Source: Pseudotabrizicola algicola (GTDB lineage: Bacteria; Pseudomonadota; Alphaproteobacteria; Rhodobacterales; Rhodobacteraceae). From it: a stretch of 64,000 nucleotides of DNA. The notes beneath the pieces were generated by a model that saw only the letters and a program-made list of their open reading frames with translations, was not told where the DNA came from and did not search any database. The stretch is taken from assembly GCF_010915705.1 (NCBI RefSeq), contig NZ_JAAIKE010000002.1, positions 62,001 to 126,000 on the forward strand, in the 5' to 3' direction. The translations under genes were made by a program, and so were the position numbers. Position 1 is the stretch's first letter. Every line of letters begins with the position of its first letter. Shown here piece after piece: positions 35,743 to 44,362 of this stretch.

Positions 35743-36180
35743 ATGCTAGGCGGCACTTCCCTCGCCGGACTGTTCGTGGCGGCGTTTCTGGCGGCCACGC
35801 CGGTGCCGTTCCAGTCCGAGGTGGTGTTTCTGGCGCTGATGGCGCAGGGGCTGATGCCGGTCTGGCTGCTGGTTCTGGTCGCCTCGACCGGCAATATCCT
35901 CGGCTCTTGCGTGACCTATGGCTTCGGGCGGGGCCTTGGCGGCGCACGGGGGGCGCGCTGGCTGGGGCTGACGCCGGAGCGGCGGGCCAAGGCGGAACGC
36001 TGGTTCGCGCGCTGGGGCGTGTGGTCGCTTCTGCTCAGCTGGGCGCCGGGGGGCGATTTCATCGTGGCGCTGTCGGGCGCGCTGCGGGTGCCGCTGCCGC
36101 TGTTTCTCGCGCTGGTCACGGTGGCCAAGACGCTGCGCTATGCGGCGGTCGGGCTGATCGGTCTGGGCATCTGGGGCTAG
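35743..36180 (+). CDS. YqaA/DedA-like membrane protein
   Basis: A 145-residue membrane protein of the YqaA branch of the DedA (VTT domain) superfamily. It has a hydrophobic start, then [37 protein letters not shown] (the family's glycine-rich loop), [35 protein letters not shown] and a closing hydrophobic helix. Members are linked to lipid-carrier flipping or membrane homeostasis in general; the role here is not known. The ATG at 35743 fits the family start but lacks a clear ribosome binding site. Confidence 0.82.
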   Translation: MLGGTSLAGLFVAAFLAATPVPFQSEVVFLALMAQGLMPVWLLVLVASTGNILGSCVTYGFGRGLGGARGARWLGLTPERRAKAERWFARWGVWSLLLSWAPGGDFIVALSGALRVPLPLFLALVTVAKTLRYAAVGLIGLGIWG

Positions 36181-36301
36181 GCGGCAGGCGGGGCTCAGGG
36201 CGGGCGGGCCGGCAGAAAGCGGGCGCGCGGCTTTCTGGGGGCTGGACCTGCGGGCCGCATGCCCTTACCTCTGGACCAGACCCAGAGCGCATAGGCCCGA
36301 C

Positions 36302-37255
36302 ATGACCGACCTGCCCCCCCTGCACCTCTATCTTGCCGCGCCGCGCGGTTTTTGCGCCGGGGTGGACCGGGCGATCAAGATCGTGGAACTGGCGCTGCAG
36401 AAATGGGGCGCGCCCGTCTATGTGCGCCACGAGATCGTGCACAACAAATTCGTCGTCGACGGGCTGCGCGCGCAGGGCGCGGTCTTTGTCGAGGAACTGG
36501 ATGAATGCCCGCTGGACCGCCCCGTGGTGTTTTCCGCGCATGGCGTGCCAAAGGCGGTCCCCGCCGAGGCGGCACGGCGCGAGATGATCGCGGTGGATGC
36601 CACCTGCCCCCTCGTGACCAAGGTCCATAACGAGGCGGCGCGGCACCACGAGAACGGGCTGCAGATGATCATGATCGGCCATGCGGGCCATCCCGAAACC
36701 GTGGGCACGATGGGGCAACTGCCGGAAGGCGAGGTGCTGCTGGTGGAAACCGTGGCCGATGTGGCGGGGCTGGAGGTGCGCGATCCGGCCAAGCTCGCCT
36801 TCATCACGCAGACCACGCTGTCGGTGGATGATACGGCGGATATCGCTGCCGCGCTCAAGGCGCGGTTTCCCGCCATCCATGCCCCCGCGCATGAAGACAT
36901 CTGCTACGCCACCACCAACCGCCAGATGGCGGTCAAGGCGATTGCCCCGCGCATCGATGCGCTGCTGGTGATCGGCGCACCGAATTCGTCCAACTCCAAA
37001 CGGCTGGTCGAGGTCGGCTCGGCGGCGGGCTGCAACTACTCCCAGTTGATCCAGCGCGCCACCGATATCGACTGGCGCGCGCTGGAGGGCATCCGCGCCG
37101 TGGGCATCACGGCGGGGGCAAGCGCGCCCGAGGTGCTGGTGAACGAGGTGATCGACGCCTTCCGCGCCCGCTTTGACACCACGGTGGAACTGGTCGAAAC
37201 CGCGCAGGAACATGTGGAGTTCAAGGTGCCGCGCATCCTGCGCGAGCCGGCCTGA
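36302..37255 (+). CDS. ispH: 4-hydroxy-3-methylbut-2-enyl diphosphate reductase
   Basis: Last step of the MEP isoprenoid pathway, making IPP and DMAPP with a [4Fe-4S] cluster. In 317 residues the three cluster cysteines are Cys18 (PRGFCAGV), Cys102 (DATCPLV) and Cys201 ([10 protein letters not shown]). The other signature blocks, [17 protein letters not shown] and [11 protein letters not shown], are intact, and the catalytic Glu region TQTTLS is present. It lies in a run of plus-strand genes but is separated from the next by 226 bases that contain a repeat element. Confidence 0.96.
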   Translation: MTDLPPLHLYLAAPRGFCAGVDRAIKIVELALQKWGAPVYVRHEIVHNKFVVDGLRAQGAVFVEELDECPLDRPVVFSAHGVPKAVPAEAARREMIAVDATCPLVTKVHNEAARHHENGLQMIMIGHAGHPETVGTMGQLPEGEVLLVETVADVAGLEVRDPAKLAFITQTTLSVDDTADIAAALKARFPAIHAPAHEDICYATTNRQMAVKAIAPRIDALLVIGAPNSSNSKRLVEVGSAAGCNYSQLIQRATDIDWRALEGIRAVGITAGASAPEVLVNEVIDAFRARFDTTVELVETAQEHVEFKVPRILREPA

Positions 37256-37317
37256 GCGTGTCTTGCCGGCCCCCTTTGTTTTCACGCCCCCTTTCCCGCC
37301 AGCATCGCTCTTTGCCC

Positions 37318-37371
37318 TTGCTGCTTGCCCAAATACTCCGGGGGAGTCCGCAGGACGGGGGCAGCGCCCCC
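37318..37371 (-). repeat. Intergenic repeat element, copy D (long)
   Basis: Minus strand: GGGGGC-GCT-GCCCCC hairpin, GTCCTGCGG spacer, ACTCC-CCC-GGAGT hairpin, ATTTGGG, CAAGCAGCAA. It matches copy E (45341-45394) at 53 of 54 positions in inverted orientation. It lies between ispH and the DUF3429 gene, both on the plus strand, and is the only copy not oriented with an upstream gene. Confidence 0.7.
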
Positions 37372-37481
37372 TCTTGCCCGGGCCGTGACCGGCAGGCAAC
37401 GCCGCAGCGGAATTCTGTGCGGCGGCTGGACCCGGCTCCGGTTCGGCTTATGACTGGCCATAAGCAAGCAGCGCAGGTGAC

Positions 37482-37937
37482 GTGGTGGAGCCTATTCCAA
37501 GAACAGCCCTGATCCTCGGGGTGGCCGGGCTGATCCCCTTTGTCTGGGGCGCGGCAACGGGGCTGTCGGCGGGGCTGGCGGCGTGGGGCGGGCAGTTCAT
37601 GGGGCCGCTCTTCATCGGGTCTTATATCAGCCTGACCTATGGCACGGTGATCCTGTCCTTCATGTCGGGCGTGCTCTGGGGCTTTGCCACCAAGGCGCAG
37701 GGGCCGGAGGCGGCGAGGGGGTATATCCTGTCGGTCGCGCCTGCGCTCTGGGCCTTTTTCATGGTGAACGGGCCTGCGGGGGATGCGGCGGTGAACCTGT
37801 TTGCCGGCTTTCTGGGGCTGCTGCTGCTGGACTGGCATTTCTGGAAAATGGGCACAGCGCCCGACTGGTGGCTGCGGCTGCGGATCGGGCTGACGGGGGT
37901 TGTGCTGCTGTGCCTGCTGGTTCCCATCACCCGCTAG
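37482..37937 (+). CDS. DUF3429 family membrane protein
   Basis: A 151-residue inner-membrane protein with about five helices. It matches the DUF3429 pattern: ALILGVAGLIPFVWGA at the start, SYISLTYGTVILSFMSGVLWGF near 47-68, the SVAPALWAFFM segment, and LLDWHFWK near 115. Function unknown. The start is one of two adjacent GTG codons after GCAGGTGAC. The rnhA gene follows after 60 bases. Confidence 0.82.
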   Translation: MVEPIPRTALILGVAGLIPFVWGAATGLSAGLAAWGGQFMGPLFIGSYISLTYGTVILSFMSGVLWGFATKAQGPEAARGYILSVAPALWAFFMVNGPAGDAAVNLFAGFLGLLLLDWHFWKMGTAPDWWLRLRIGLTGVVLLCLLVPITR

Positions 37938-37997
37938 AGCGCGGTTGACCCGCGCCCGCGCCCGTCCTATCGGGGGGCCGAGCCGCAAGGAGCCGTG

Positions 37998-38459
37998 ATG
38001 CCGCAACTCTACGCCTATACCGATGGTGCCTGTTCCGGCAATCCCGGCCCGGGGGGCTGGGGGGTGCTGATGATCGCGCGCGAGGGTGATGCCGTGCTCA
38101 AGGAGCGCGAGTTGCAGGGCGGCGAGGCGGAAACCACCAACAACCGGATGGAACTGATGGCGGCGATTTCGGCGCTGGAGGCGCTGTCGCGGCCGTCGGA
38201 GCTGATCGTGGTGACCGACAGCGCCTATGTGAAGAACGGGGTCACCACCTGGATTCACAGCTGGAAGCGGCGGGGGTGGAAAACCGCCGACAACAAGCCG
38301 GTGAAGAATGTCGAGCTCTGGCAGCGGCTGGAGGCGGCGCAGGCACGGCACAGGGTGGAGTGGCGCTGGATCAAGGGCCATGCGGGGCATGTCGAGAACG
38401 AGCGCGCCGATGCGCTGGCCCGCGCCGGAATGGCGCCTTACAAACCGGCCAAGCCATGA
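37998..38459 (+). CDS. rnhA: Ribonuclease HI
   Basis: Degrades RNA in RNA-DNA hybrids. In 153 residues the DEDD active site is visible: Asp9 ([14 protein letters not shown]), Glu52 ([11 protein letters not shown]), Asp74 (VVTDSAYV) and the late Asp in [10 protein letters not shown]. The ATG at 37998 has AAGGAG five bases upstream and is chosen over the GTG just before it. Its stop overlaps the start of the TRIC-type gene by ATGA. Confidence 0.95.
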   Translation: MPQLYAYTDGACSGNPGPGGWGVLMIAREGDAVLKERELQGGEAETTNNRMELMAAISALEALSRPSELIVVTDSAYVKNGVTTWIHSWKRRGWKTADNKPVKNVELWQRLEAAQARHRVEWRWIKGHAGHVENERADALARAGMAPYKPAKP

Positions 38460-39100
38460 CGCTTCTGTGGCTGCTGCCGTTTCTGGATTATGCCTCGGTC
38501 GCGGTTTTCGCGCTGACGGGGGCGCTGGTCGCCAGCCGGGCGCAGCTTGATGTGGTGGGGTTCATCTTCATTGCCAGCCTGACCGCGACGGGCGGCGGCA
38601 CCTTGCGCGATGTCATGCTGGACCGCGACCTGTTCTGGATCGTCGATCCGATGATGCTGGGCGTGGCGGCGCTGGCGGCGCTTGTGGTGTTCTTCACCGC
38701 GCATCTGCTGGAAAGCCGCTATCGCGCGATCCTGTGGCTGGATGCCTGCGCCTTGGCGGTGGCGGTTCCGGCGGGGGTGGCGGCGGCCACGGCTTCGGGC
38801 ATGGGCTGGCCTGTCATCCTGATCATGGGGATGGTCACCGGCTGCATGGGCGGCCTGATGCGCGATGTCGTGTGCAACGAAGTGCCGCTCGTGCTCAAGC
38901 AGGGGGAGCTTTATGTGACCTGCGCCTTTGCCGGCGGGGTGGCGGCGCTGGGGGCCGAATGGTTTGGCCTTGCGGGTGGTCTGGCGCTGCTGGCCTGTGC
39001 GGGGGTGACCTTCACGCTGCGGGCGGGGAGCCTGCTGTTCGGCTGGCGCCTGCCGGTCTATCGCCCGCGCCCGCCCCGGACGCTGCCCCCCAAGCGCTAG
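38456..39100 (+). CDS. Trimeric intracellular cation channel (UPF0126/TRIC) family protein
   Basis: A 214-residue membrane protein with seven hydrophobic segments in two repeats. Each repeat carries the family glycine-rich motif: [15 protein letters not shown] near 43-57 and [21 protein letters not shown] near 123-143. Bacterial TRIC homologues form potassium-permeable channels; the YadS-type group was earlier known as UPF0126, with a suggested role in glycine uptake. Which applies here is unclear. It is translationally coupled to rnhA, with no obvious functional link. Confidence 0.87.
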   Translation: MTLLWLLPFLDYASVAVFALTGALVASRAQLDVVGFIFIASLTATGGGTLRDVMLDRDLFWIVDPMMLGVAALAALVVFFTAHLLESRYRAILWLDACALAVAVPAGVAAATASGMGWPVILIMGMVTGCMGGLMRDVVCNEVPLVLKQGELYVTCAFAGGVAALGAEWFGLAGGLALLACAGVTFTLRAGSLLFGWRLPVYRPRPPRTLPPKR

Positions 39101-39115
39101 GGCTTGCGGCATAGG

Positions 39116-39129
39116 TGAACAGGTGTTTA
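39116..39129. promoter_or_regulatory. Candidate operator before the TetR-type regulator
   Basis: TGAACA, GG, TGTTTA: an inverted repeat matching at five of six positions per arm, ending 10 bases before the ATG of the regulator at 39140. Its position suggests autoregulation, but the motif is short. Confidence 0.3.
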
Positions 39130-39139
39130 TGTTTGCGCC

Positions 39140-39661
39140 ATGTCACGCCGGAAACTCATTCCCGACCAGCTTGTCTTTGCAGGCATCCGCGCCCTGCTGA
39201 CCCGCTCGGGCGAGCGGGCGGCAAGTTTTGGTGCGGTTTCGCGGGAAACGGGGCTGGCCGCGCCGACACTGGTGCAGCGCTATGGCACGCAGGAAGGCAT
39301 GGTGCGCGCGGCCCTGATGGAAGGCTGGGATACGCTGGAGCGGGCAACCGATGCCGCCGAGGGTGACGCCGACCTCTCGGTCAAGGGCGCGCAGATGCTG
39401 CTCAAGGCCCTGTGCGCCGACGAGGGCGACACCGCCGATCTGCCGCTGCTTGTGCGGCATCTGGACGACCCCGAACTGCGGTTGCGGGCAGCGGCGTGGC
39501 GCGCGCGGGTGGAGCAGGCGCTGGCGGTGCGGCTGGGCGGCGGGGCCAGGGGGCGCGAGGCGGCGGCGCTGCTGTTTGCCGCATGGCAGGGGCAGCTTTT
39601 GTGGCGCTTCGCGGGCGAGCGCGGGTTCAAGCTGAAAGACGCGGTGAAGCGGCTTACCTAG
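39140..39661 (+). CDS. TetR/AcrR-type transcriptional regulator
   Basis: A 173-residue protein with an N-terminal helix-turn-helix of TetR type: FAGIRALLTRSGERAASFGAVSRETGLAAPTLVQRYGTQEGMVRAAL at about 13-59. The C-terminal helical part is short and Ala-rich, with no recognisable ligand site. Target genes are unknown; the nearest divergent or downstream genes do not suggest one. A short inverted repeat at its promoter could be its own operator. It converges on the GlsB-like gene with an 8-base overlap. Confidence 0.8.
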   Translation: MSRRKLIPDQLVFAGIRALLTRSGERAASFGAVSRETGLAAPTLVQRYGTQEGMVRAALMEGWDTLERATDAAEGDADLSVKGAQMLLKALCADEGDTADLPLLVRHLDDPELRLRAAAWRARVEQALAVRLGGGARGREAAALLFAAWQGQLLWRFAGERGFKLKDAVKRLT

Positions 39662-39890
39662 AGATATAGGTTTTCCAGAGCCATGCGAGCAGCATGGCCC
39701 CGAGAACCGCGCCGACAAATCCCGCCATCCAGCCGGTGATGGTCAGCAGGAAGCGCAAGGCCAGCCCCCCGATCAGCGCGCCGAACACGCCGATTGCCAC
39801 CGTGGTCAGCACATCGGTTTCCAGTTTCAGCATGCGGGTCGCCAGAAAACCTGCGGCGGCACCGATGATGATGAGGGCGATGATGGGCAT
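39654..39890 (-). CDS. GlsB/YeaQ/YmgE-type small membrane protein
   Basis: A 78-residue protein made of three hydrophobic segments with the glycine-rich IIGAAAGFLATRML start and the GVFGALIGGLALRFLL middle of the transglycosylase-associated (YeaQ/YmgE) family. Family members are stress-induced inner-membrane proteins of unknown activity. It lies 49 bases downstream of fmt on the same strand and may be read with it. Confidence 0.85.
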   Translation of the reverse strand: MPIIALIIIGAAAGFLATRMLKLETDVLTTVAIGVFGALIGGLALRFLLTITGWMAGFVGAVLGAMLLAWLWKTYISR

Positions 39891-39939
39891 GGGCGGCCTC
39901 CGTTCCTGCGGCCAATATGGGGGCCGCTGGCGGCTTTGG

Positions 39940-40836
39940 CTAGGCCAGTTGCGGCGGCAGGGTCAGGCCCTTGAGCACTTCGGCGGCGGGCATCGGGCGT
40001 TTGCCTTCGCGCTGCGCGGTCAGGATTTCCACCGCGCCCGTGCCGCAGGCGATGGTGAAGCCGTGCAGCACCTGACCCGGCGCGCCGGAGCCATCGGCCA
40101 CGCGCGAGCGCAGGAGTTTCACCCGTTCCCCCCCCACCTGCACCCAAGCGCCGGGGAACGGCGACAGGCCGCGGATGAGGCGGTCTACCGTTTCGGCAGG
40201 TTGGCGGAAATCGATGCGGGCCTCGGCCTTGTCGATCTTGGCGGCATAGGTGACGCCCTCATCGGGCTGCGGCTGCGGCGTGAGGCCCGGCAATCGGGCG
40301 AGCGCCTGCCCGATCAGCGCGGCCCCCATCGCGGAAAGCCTGTCATGCAGTTCGGCGGTGGTTTCCTGCGGGCCGATCGCGGTTTCCTGACGCAGCAGCA
40401 CGGGGCCGGTATCGAGCCCTGCCTCCATCTGCATGATGCAGATGCCGGTGTGGCTGTCGCCCGCCATGATGGCGCGGTGGATGGGCGCAGCGCCGCGCCA
40501 GCGGGGCAGAAGGCTGGCGTGGATGTTCAGGCAGCCAAGGCGCGGCGCATCCAGCACGGGCTGCGGCAGGATCAGGCCATAGGCGACCACGACGGCGACA
40601 TCGGCGTTCAGCACGGCGAAATCGGCCTGATCGGCGGGGTCTTTCAGCCGCGCGGGGTGGCGCACGGGCAGGCCGAGCGCGAGGGCGGCCTGATGCACGG
40701 GGCTGGGGCGGTCGGCCTTGCCGCGGCCTGCGGGGCGCGGGGGCTGGGTGTAGACGGCGACAATCTCGTGCTCTGCCGCAAGGGCTTGCAGGACGGGAAC
40801 CGAAAAGTCGGGCGTGCCCATGAAAATGATCTTCAT
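39940..40836 (-). CDS. fmt: Methionyl-tRNA formyltransferase
   Basis: Formylates initiator Met-tRNA using 10-formyl-tetrahydrofolate. The 298 residues begin [19 protein letters not shown]. The catalytic N/H/D region is [22 protein letters not shown] near 102-123, with [12 protein letters not shown] near 136-147, and a C-terminal OB-like domain contains [10 protein letters not shown]. Its start overlaps the stop of the degenerate deformylase gene by ATGA. Formylation and deformylation genes are thus in one transcript of four coupled genes. Confidence 0.96.
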   Translation of the reverse strand: MKIIFMGTPDFSVPVLQALAAEHEIVAVYTQPPRPAGRGKADRPSPVHQAALALGLPVRHPARLKDPADQADFAVLNADVAVVVAYGLILPQPVLDAPRLGCLNIHASLLPRWRGAAPIHRAIMAGDSHTGICIMQMEAGLDTGPVLLRQETAIGPQETTAELHDRLSAMGAALIGQALARLPGLTPQPQPDEGVTYAAKIDKAEARIDFRQPAETVDRLIRGLSPFPGAWVQVGGERVKLLRSRVADGSGAPGQVLHGFTIACGTGAVEILTAQREGKRPMPAAEVLKGLTLPPQLA

Positions 40837-41333
40837 GTCCGTTTGCGCGCCTTTTCCGCCTTGGCGATCAGCATCTTGCGTTTCAGGGGCGAGAGGCGGT
40901 CGAAATACATGCGGCCCGCCAGATGGTCGATCTGGTGCTGCACCGAGGTGGCCCAGAGGTTCACGAAATCGCGGTCCTCGATCTGACCCTGTTCGTTCAG
41001 ATAGCGCACCGTGACCGCGCGTGGGCGCTTGATGACGGCTGAGACGCCCGGCAGGTTCGGGCTGGCCTCTTCATGCTCGCGCAGAACACCGCTGGCGTGC
41101 AGGATTTCGGGATTGGCCATCAGGATGGCCTGCCCGCGCTGGTCGGAGCAATCGACGACCGCAAGGCGCAGCGGCACCCCGATTTGCACGGCGGCGAGGC
41201 CGTAGCCGGGCATGGCATCCATCACCTCGACCATCTCGGCCCAGAGGGCGCGGATTTCATCGGTTATGGCCGGCACATCGGCGGCGGGGGTGCGCAGCAC
41301 GGGGTGCGGCCAAGGGATGCAGGCGCGGGTCAT
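40833..41333 (-). CDS. Peptide deformylase-like protein lacking key residues
   Basis: A 166-residue member of the peptide deformylase fold, third of three tandem copies. Motif 1 is kept (GYGLAAVQ, 43-50). Motif 2, normally EGCLS with the metal-binding Cys, is replaced by [10 protein letters not shown] (88-96), and no Cys is present there. Motif 3, HExDH, reads HQIDH at 133-137, so the catalytic Glu is Gln. Metal-dependent deformylase activity is therefore doubtful. The protein may bind substrates or ribosomes without catalysis, or have another role. ATGA overlaps link it to the active-looking copy upstream and to fmt downstream, and the frame is intact, so it is not a decaying pseudogene. Confidence 0.82.
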   Translation of the reverse strand: MTRACIPWPHPVLRTPAADVPAITDEIRALWAEMVEVMDAMPGYGLAAVQIGVPLRLAVVDCSDQRGQAILMANPEILHASGVLREHEEASPNLPGVSAVIKRPRAVTVRYLNEQGQIEDRDFVNLWATSVQHQIDHLAGRMYFDRLSPLKRKMLIAKAEKARKRT

Positions 41334-41827
41334 GCGGGGGATTGATCCTGATAGGCCGCTTCAGCGCTGGCGCGCTGGTCGGGGGGCAGACGGTCAAAGG
41401 TGACGATGCCATCCAGATGGTCATATTCGTGCTGCGCGCAGATGGCGGCAAAGCCGGTGAGGATTTCATCCTGCGGTTGGCCGCGTTCATCGGTCCATGC
41501 CATGCGGATTTCGCGGGCGCGAGGGATGTCGGTCAGGATGCCGGGGATCGACAGGCAGCCTTCGGCACCGGTGGCGGTGTCCTCCGACCGCCAGAGGATC
41601 TGCGGGTTGATGACGATGCGGGGGGCGGGGGTGCCCTCTTTCCACGCGACATCCATCACGAAGAGCCGTTTCAACACCCCTACCTGCGGGGCGGCCAGAC
41701 CGCGACCGGGGGCGGCATACATGGTTTCCAGCATATCGGCGGCAAGCTGTGCCACATCCTCGGCCACGGGGGCGCAGGGCGTGGACAGGCGCGCATCGGG
41801 CCAGCGCAGGATGGGAAGGATCGCCAC
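41330..41827 (-). CDS. def: Peptide deformylase, second copy
   Basis: Removes the formyl group from nascent N-termini. In 165 residues all three motifs are intact: GRGLAAPQ (41-48), EGCLS (89-93) with the metal-binding Cys, and HEYDH (133-137). The C-terminus is shorter and Ala/Gln-rich compared with the first copy, lacking the basic tail. The GTG start directly follows the TAG of the first def gene, and its stop overlaps the start of the third copy by ATGA. Sequence differences from the first copy are large, so the duplication is old. Confidence 0.92.
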   Translation of the reverse strand: MAILPILRWPDARLSTPCAPVAEDVAQLAADMLETMYAAPGRGLAAPQVGVLKRLFVMDVAWKEGTPAPRIVINPQILWRSEDTATGAEGCLSIPGILTDIPRAREIRMAWTDERGQPQDEILTGFAAICAQHEYDHLDGIVTFDRLPPDQRASAEAAYQDQSPA

Positions 41828-42343
41828 CTAGCCCTGCCGCGCGCGTTCGCGTTTAAGCTTTTCCATCTTGCGGGTGATCATCTGGCGCTTGAGCGGACCC
41901 AGATAATCGATGAACAGCTTGCCGTTCAGATGGTCGATTTCATGCTGCACGCAGGTGGCCCAGAGGCCGGCGAACTGCTCTTCCTGTTCGGAGCCGTCCA
42001 GCCCCTGCCATGCCACCCGCACCTCGGCGGGGCGGCGGACCTCGGCGTATTGATCGGGGATCGAGAGGCACCCCTCCTCATAGCTGGAGAGGTCTTCCGA
42101 CGCCCAGATGACGCGCGGGTTGACCAAGGCCATCGGGCGCGGCGGGCCGTCCTTTATGCAATCCATCACCAGAATCTGCTGCATGACCCCGATCTGCGGC
42201 GCGGCAAGGCCGATGCCGGGCGCGTCATACATCGTCTCGAACATGTCTTCGGCGAGTTTGCGCAAAGCGCCGTCAAAGATCGCCACCGGTTCACAGGGCT
42301 TCTTGAGGCGCGGATCGGGATGGATCAGGATGGGGCGGATCAT
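41828..42343 (-). CDS. def: Peptide deformylase, first copy
   Basis: 171 residues with intact motifs GIGLAAPQ (43-50), EGCLS (90-94) and HEIDH (134-138). A basic C-terminal helix (LKRQMITRKMEKLKRER) is of the kind that anchors type 1 deformylases to the ribosome. This is the best candidate for the housekeeping enzyme. It is the first gene of the def-def-def-like-fmt transcript. The 175 bases upstream are AT-rich and divide it from the divergent patB gene. Confidence 0.94.
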   Translation of the reverse strand: MIRPILIHPDPRLKKPCEPVAIFDGALRKLAEDMFETMYDAPGIGLAAPQIGVMQQILVMDCIKDGPPRPMALVNPRVIWASEDLSSYEEGCLSIPDQYAEVRRPAEVRVAWQGLDGSEQEEQFAGLWATCVQHEIDHLNGKLFIDYLGPLKRQMITRKMEKLKRERARQG

Positions 42344-42518
42344 GGCACTGATTTACGGCGCGAGGGGGGTTCGCGCAAGAGGCGGGGCGAGCAGGACTGT
42401 CGTTCCGACTTATCGCTATAATTTGGTAATTTATCACGATTATGTCTCAATATTTGGAATGACATTCGTGTTTGATCGATATATAGGGAACAAAAACCCG
42501 CACGGAAAAGGCTGAACC

Positions 42519-43691
42519 ATGAATTTCGACGAACATATCCCCCGCCTTGGCACCCATTCGGTGAAATGGGACATGATGGAGCGCCTGTATGGCGTGCCTG
42601 CGGACACGGGATTGTCGATGTGGGTGGCCGACATGGACTTCCGCCCGCCCCTTTGCGTGCAGGCGGCGGTGGAGAAGATGGCGGCGCATGGCATCTATGG
42701 CTATTACGGCGATGATGCGGGCTATCGCGAGGCGATCCGCTGGTGGATGCAGACGCGGCACGGCTGGGCGCTGGACCCCGACCACATCTTCACCACGCAT
42801 GGGCTGGTGAACGCGACGGGGCTGGTGCTGGATGCCTATACCGCGCCGGGGGATGGCGTGGTGCTGATGACGCCGGTCTATCACGCCTTTGCCCGCACCA
42901 TCAAAGCGGCGGGGCGCAAGGTGGTGGAATGCCCGCTGGCGCTGGTGGACGGGCGCTACGAGATGGATTTTGACGCGTGGGACGCGCAGATGACGGGGGC
43001 AGAGCGGATGCTGATCCTGTGCTCGCCCCACAATCCGGGCGGGCGGGTGTGGACGCGCGAGGAGCTGCGCGGCGTGGCAGATTTCTGCCTGCGGCATGAT
43101 CTGGTGCTGGTGTCGGACGAGATCCACCATGATCTGGTGATGCCGGGGCATCGGCATATCGCCATGCCGCTGGCCGCGCCCGATGTGGCGGACCGTCTGG
43201 TGATGCTGACCGCAACCACCAAGACCTTCAACATCGCGGGGGCGCATATCGGCAATGTCATCATCGCCGACGAGGGCTTGCGGGCGAAGTTTGCCAACCG
43301 GATCATGGCGATGGGCATTTCGGGCAATTCCTTTGGCATGAACATGGCCGAGGCTGCCTATTCCCCCGAAGGCGCGGTCTGGGTGGATGCGCTGGTGGCC
43401 TATCTGGATGGCAACCGCCGCCTGTTCGATGCGGGGGTGAAGGAGATTCCGGGCCTGCGGTCGATGCCGCTGGAGGCGACCTATCTGTCCTGGGTGGATT
43501 TTTCCGGCACCGGCATGGCCCCGGCCGAGTTCAAGGCACGGGTGGAAAAGGCGGCGCAGATCTGTGCCAACCACGGCGAGACATTCGGCAGCGGTGGGGA
43601 AAGCTGTTTGCGGTTCAACATCGCAACGCCGCGCGCGCGGGTGCAAGAGGCGGTAGAGCGGTTGCAATCGGCCTTTGGCGATTTGCAGTAA
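42519..43691 (+). CDS. patB: PatB/MalY-type PLP-dependent C-S lyase (aminotransferase class I fold)
   Basis: PLP enzyme of 390 residues, most like the cystathionine beta-lyase PatB/MalY group. Features are MWVADMDFRPP near 34-44, YGYYGDD near 60, HNPGGRVWTREEL near 170, VSDEIHHDLVMPGH near 198-211, and the PLP-binding Lys235 in TATTKTFNIAG. The likely reaction is beta-elimination of cystathionine or cysteine conjugates to pyruvate, ammonia and a thiol. The upstream region (about 42410-42500) is notably AT-rich and probably carries its promoter. It is monocistronic, with a hairpin after the stop. Confidence 0.9.
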   Translation: MNFDEHIPRLGTHSVKWDMMERLYGVPADTGLSMWVADMDFRPPLCVQAAVEKMAAHGIYGYYGDDAGYREAIRWWMQTRHGWALDPDHIFTTHGLVNATGLVLDAYTAPGDGVVLMTPVYHAFARTIKAAGRKVVECPLALVDGRYEMDFDAWDAQMTGAERMLILCSPHNPGGRVWTREELRGVADFCLRHDLVLVSDEIHHDLVMPGHRHIAMPLAAPDVADRLVMLTATTKTFNIAGAHIGNVIIADEGLRAKFANRIMAMGISGNSFGMNMAEAAYSPEGAVWVDALVAYLDGNRRLFDAGVKEIPGLRSMPLEATYLSWVDFSGTGMAPAEFKARVEKAAQICANHGETFGSGGESCLRFNIATPRARVQEAVERLQSAFGDLQ

Positions 43692-43712
43692 CCCCGACCA
43701 GCGATTGCGGCG

Positions 43713-43730
43713 GGGGCCATGCGTGGCCCC
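43713..43730. terminator. Hairpin between convergent genes after patB
   Basis: GGGGCCA, TGCG, TGGCCCC: a perfect 7-bp stem with a 4-base loop, 21 bases after the patB stop. No T-run follows, so it may be a weak or Rho-assisted terminator. Confidence 0.4.
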
Positions 43731-43781
43731 TGCCCTGCCACCGGCCCTTGCCTTGCGTGCCGCCTGCCCTGCGCCGATGGG

Positions 43782-44132
43782 TCAGGCGCGGGGCAGATAG
43801 CCCACGGGCGCGTTTTCATCACGCCAGAAATCGAGCGGAGCCTTGTCCTGCACGGCAGTGGAGCGCTTGAAATCGCAGACCAGATCGCCGTTTTCCATGC
43901 GCGAGGCGACGATGAGGCATTGGAAGATATGGTTGGCCCCGTCATAGACATCGACCAGACCGCGCAGGTTCGGAGTCAGGTCGCCATCGAGCACGAAACC
44001 GTCATGCCAGAAACGCAGAATGGGATAGACCGCTTCGCCCACCTGGACGCGGAGGCGGGATTTTCGCCGTGCCTCGCGCTTGCGCGCCGCGTCCAGCCCG
44101 TCCCTGATGTCCTGTGGCAAGAATTCCAGCAC
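43782..44132 (-). CDS. Conserved-looking hypothetical protein
   Basis: A 116-residue soluble protein that I do not recognise. A basic N-terminal helix (DAARKREARRKSRLRVQVG) is followed by what looks like a beta-rich domain. It has Trp-containing segments (ILRFWHDGFVLDG, KAPLDFWRDENAP) and the central stretch LRGLVDVYDGANHIFQCLIVASRMENGDLVCDFKR. The overall shape is reminiscent of PilZ or similar small barrels, but the RxxxR and D/NxSxxG motifs of PilZ are not clear. The GTG start has an excellent ribosome binding site (GAGGAGGG). It is convergent with patB and divergent from cbiB. Confidence 0.65.
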   Translation of the reverse strand: MLEFLPQDIRDGLDAARKREARRKSRLRVQVGEAVYPILRFWHDGFVLDGDLTPNLRGLVDVYDGANHIFQCLIVASRMENGDLVCDFKRSTAVQDKAPLDFWRDENAPVGYLPRA

Positions 44133-44362
44133 GTTACCCTCCTCGATCCCCCTGAAGTCCAGTCTGCTCCACTATTGGTTAAAATCAAGTCAATCACATG
44201 ACAGCGGGGCAAGAAGTGTGAAATGCGGCGGTTTTGGCCGTGATTTCCCCTCTTTTTGCGGTGCCGCGCCGGAACCTGCCCCTGTTGCCGCGCGAATCGG
44301 CGGTGTAAAACCGTGGCAACACAGCGGCTTGTGCAGGCGGCTGATCGGGGAGACGGAACGCG

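Noticed and set aside
44133-44362. Possible cobalamin riboswitch upstream of cbiB
   Set aside because: The region has some GC-rich stems and a GGAACCTGCC stretch, but I could not find the B12 box together with the other conserved cobalamin-riboswitch segments. A covariance-model search would settle it.
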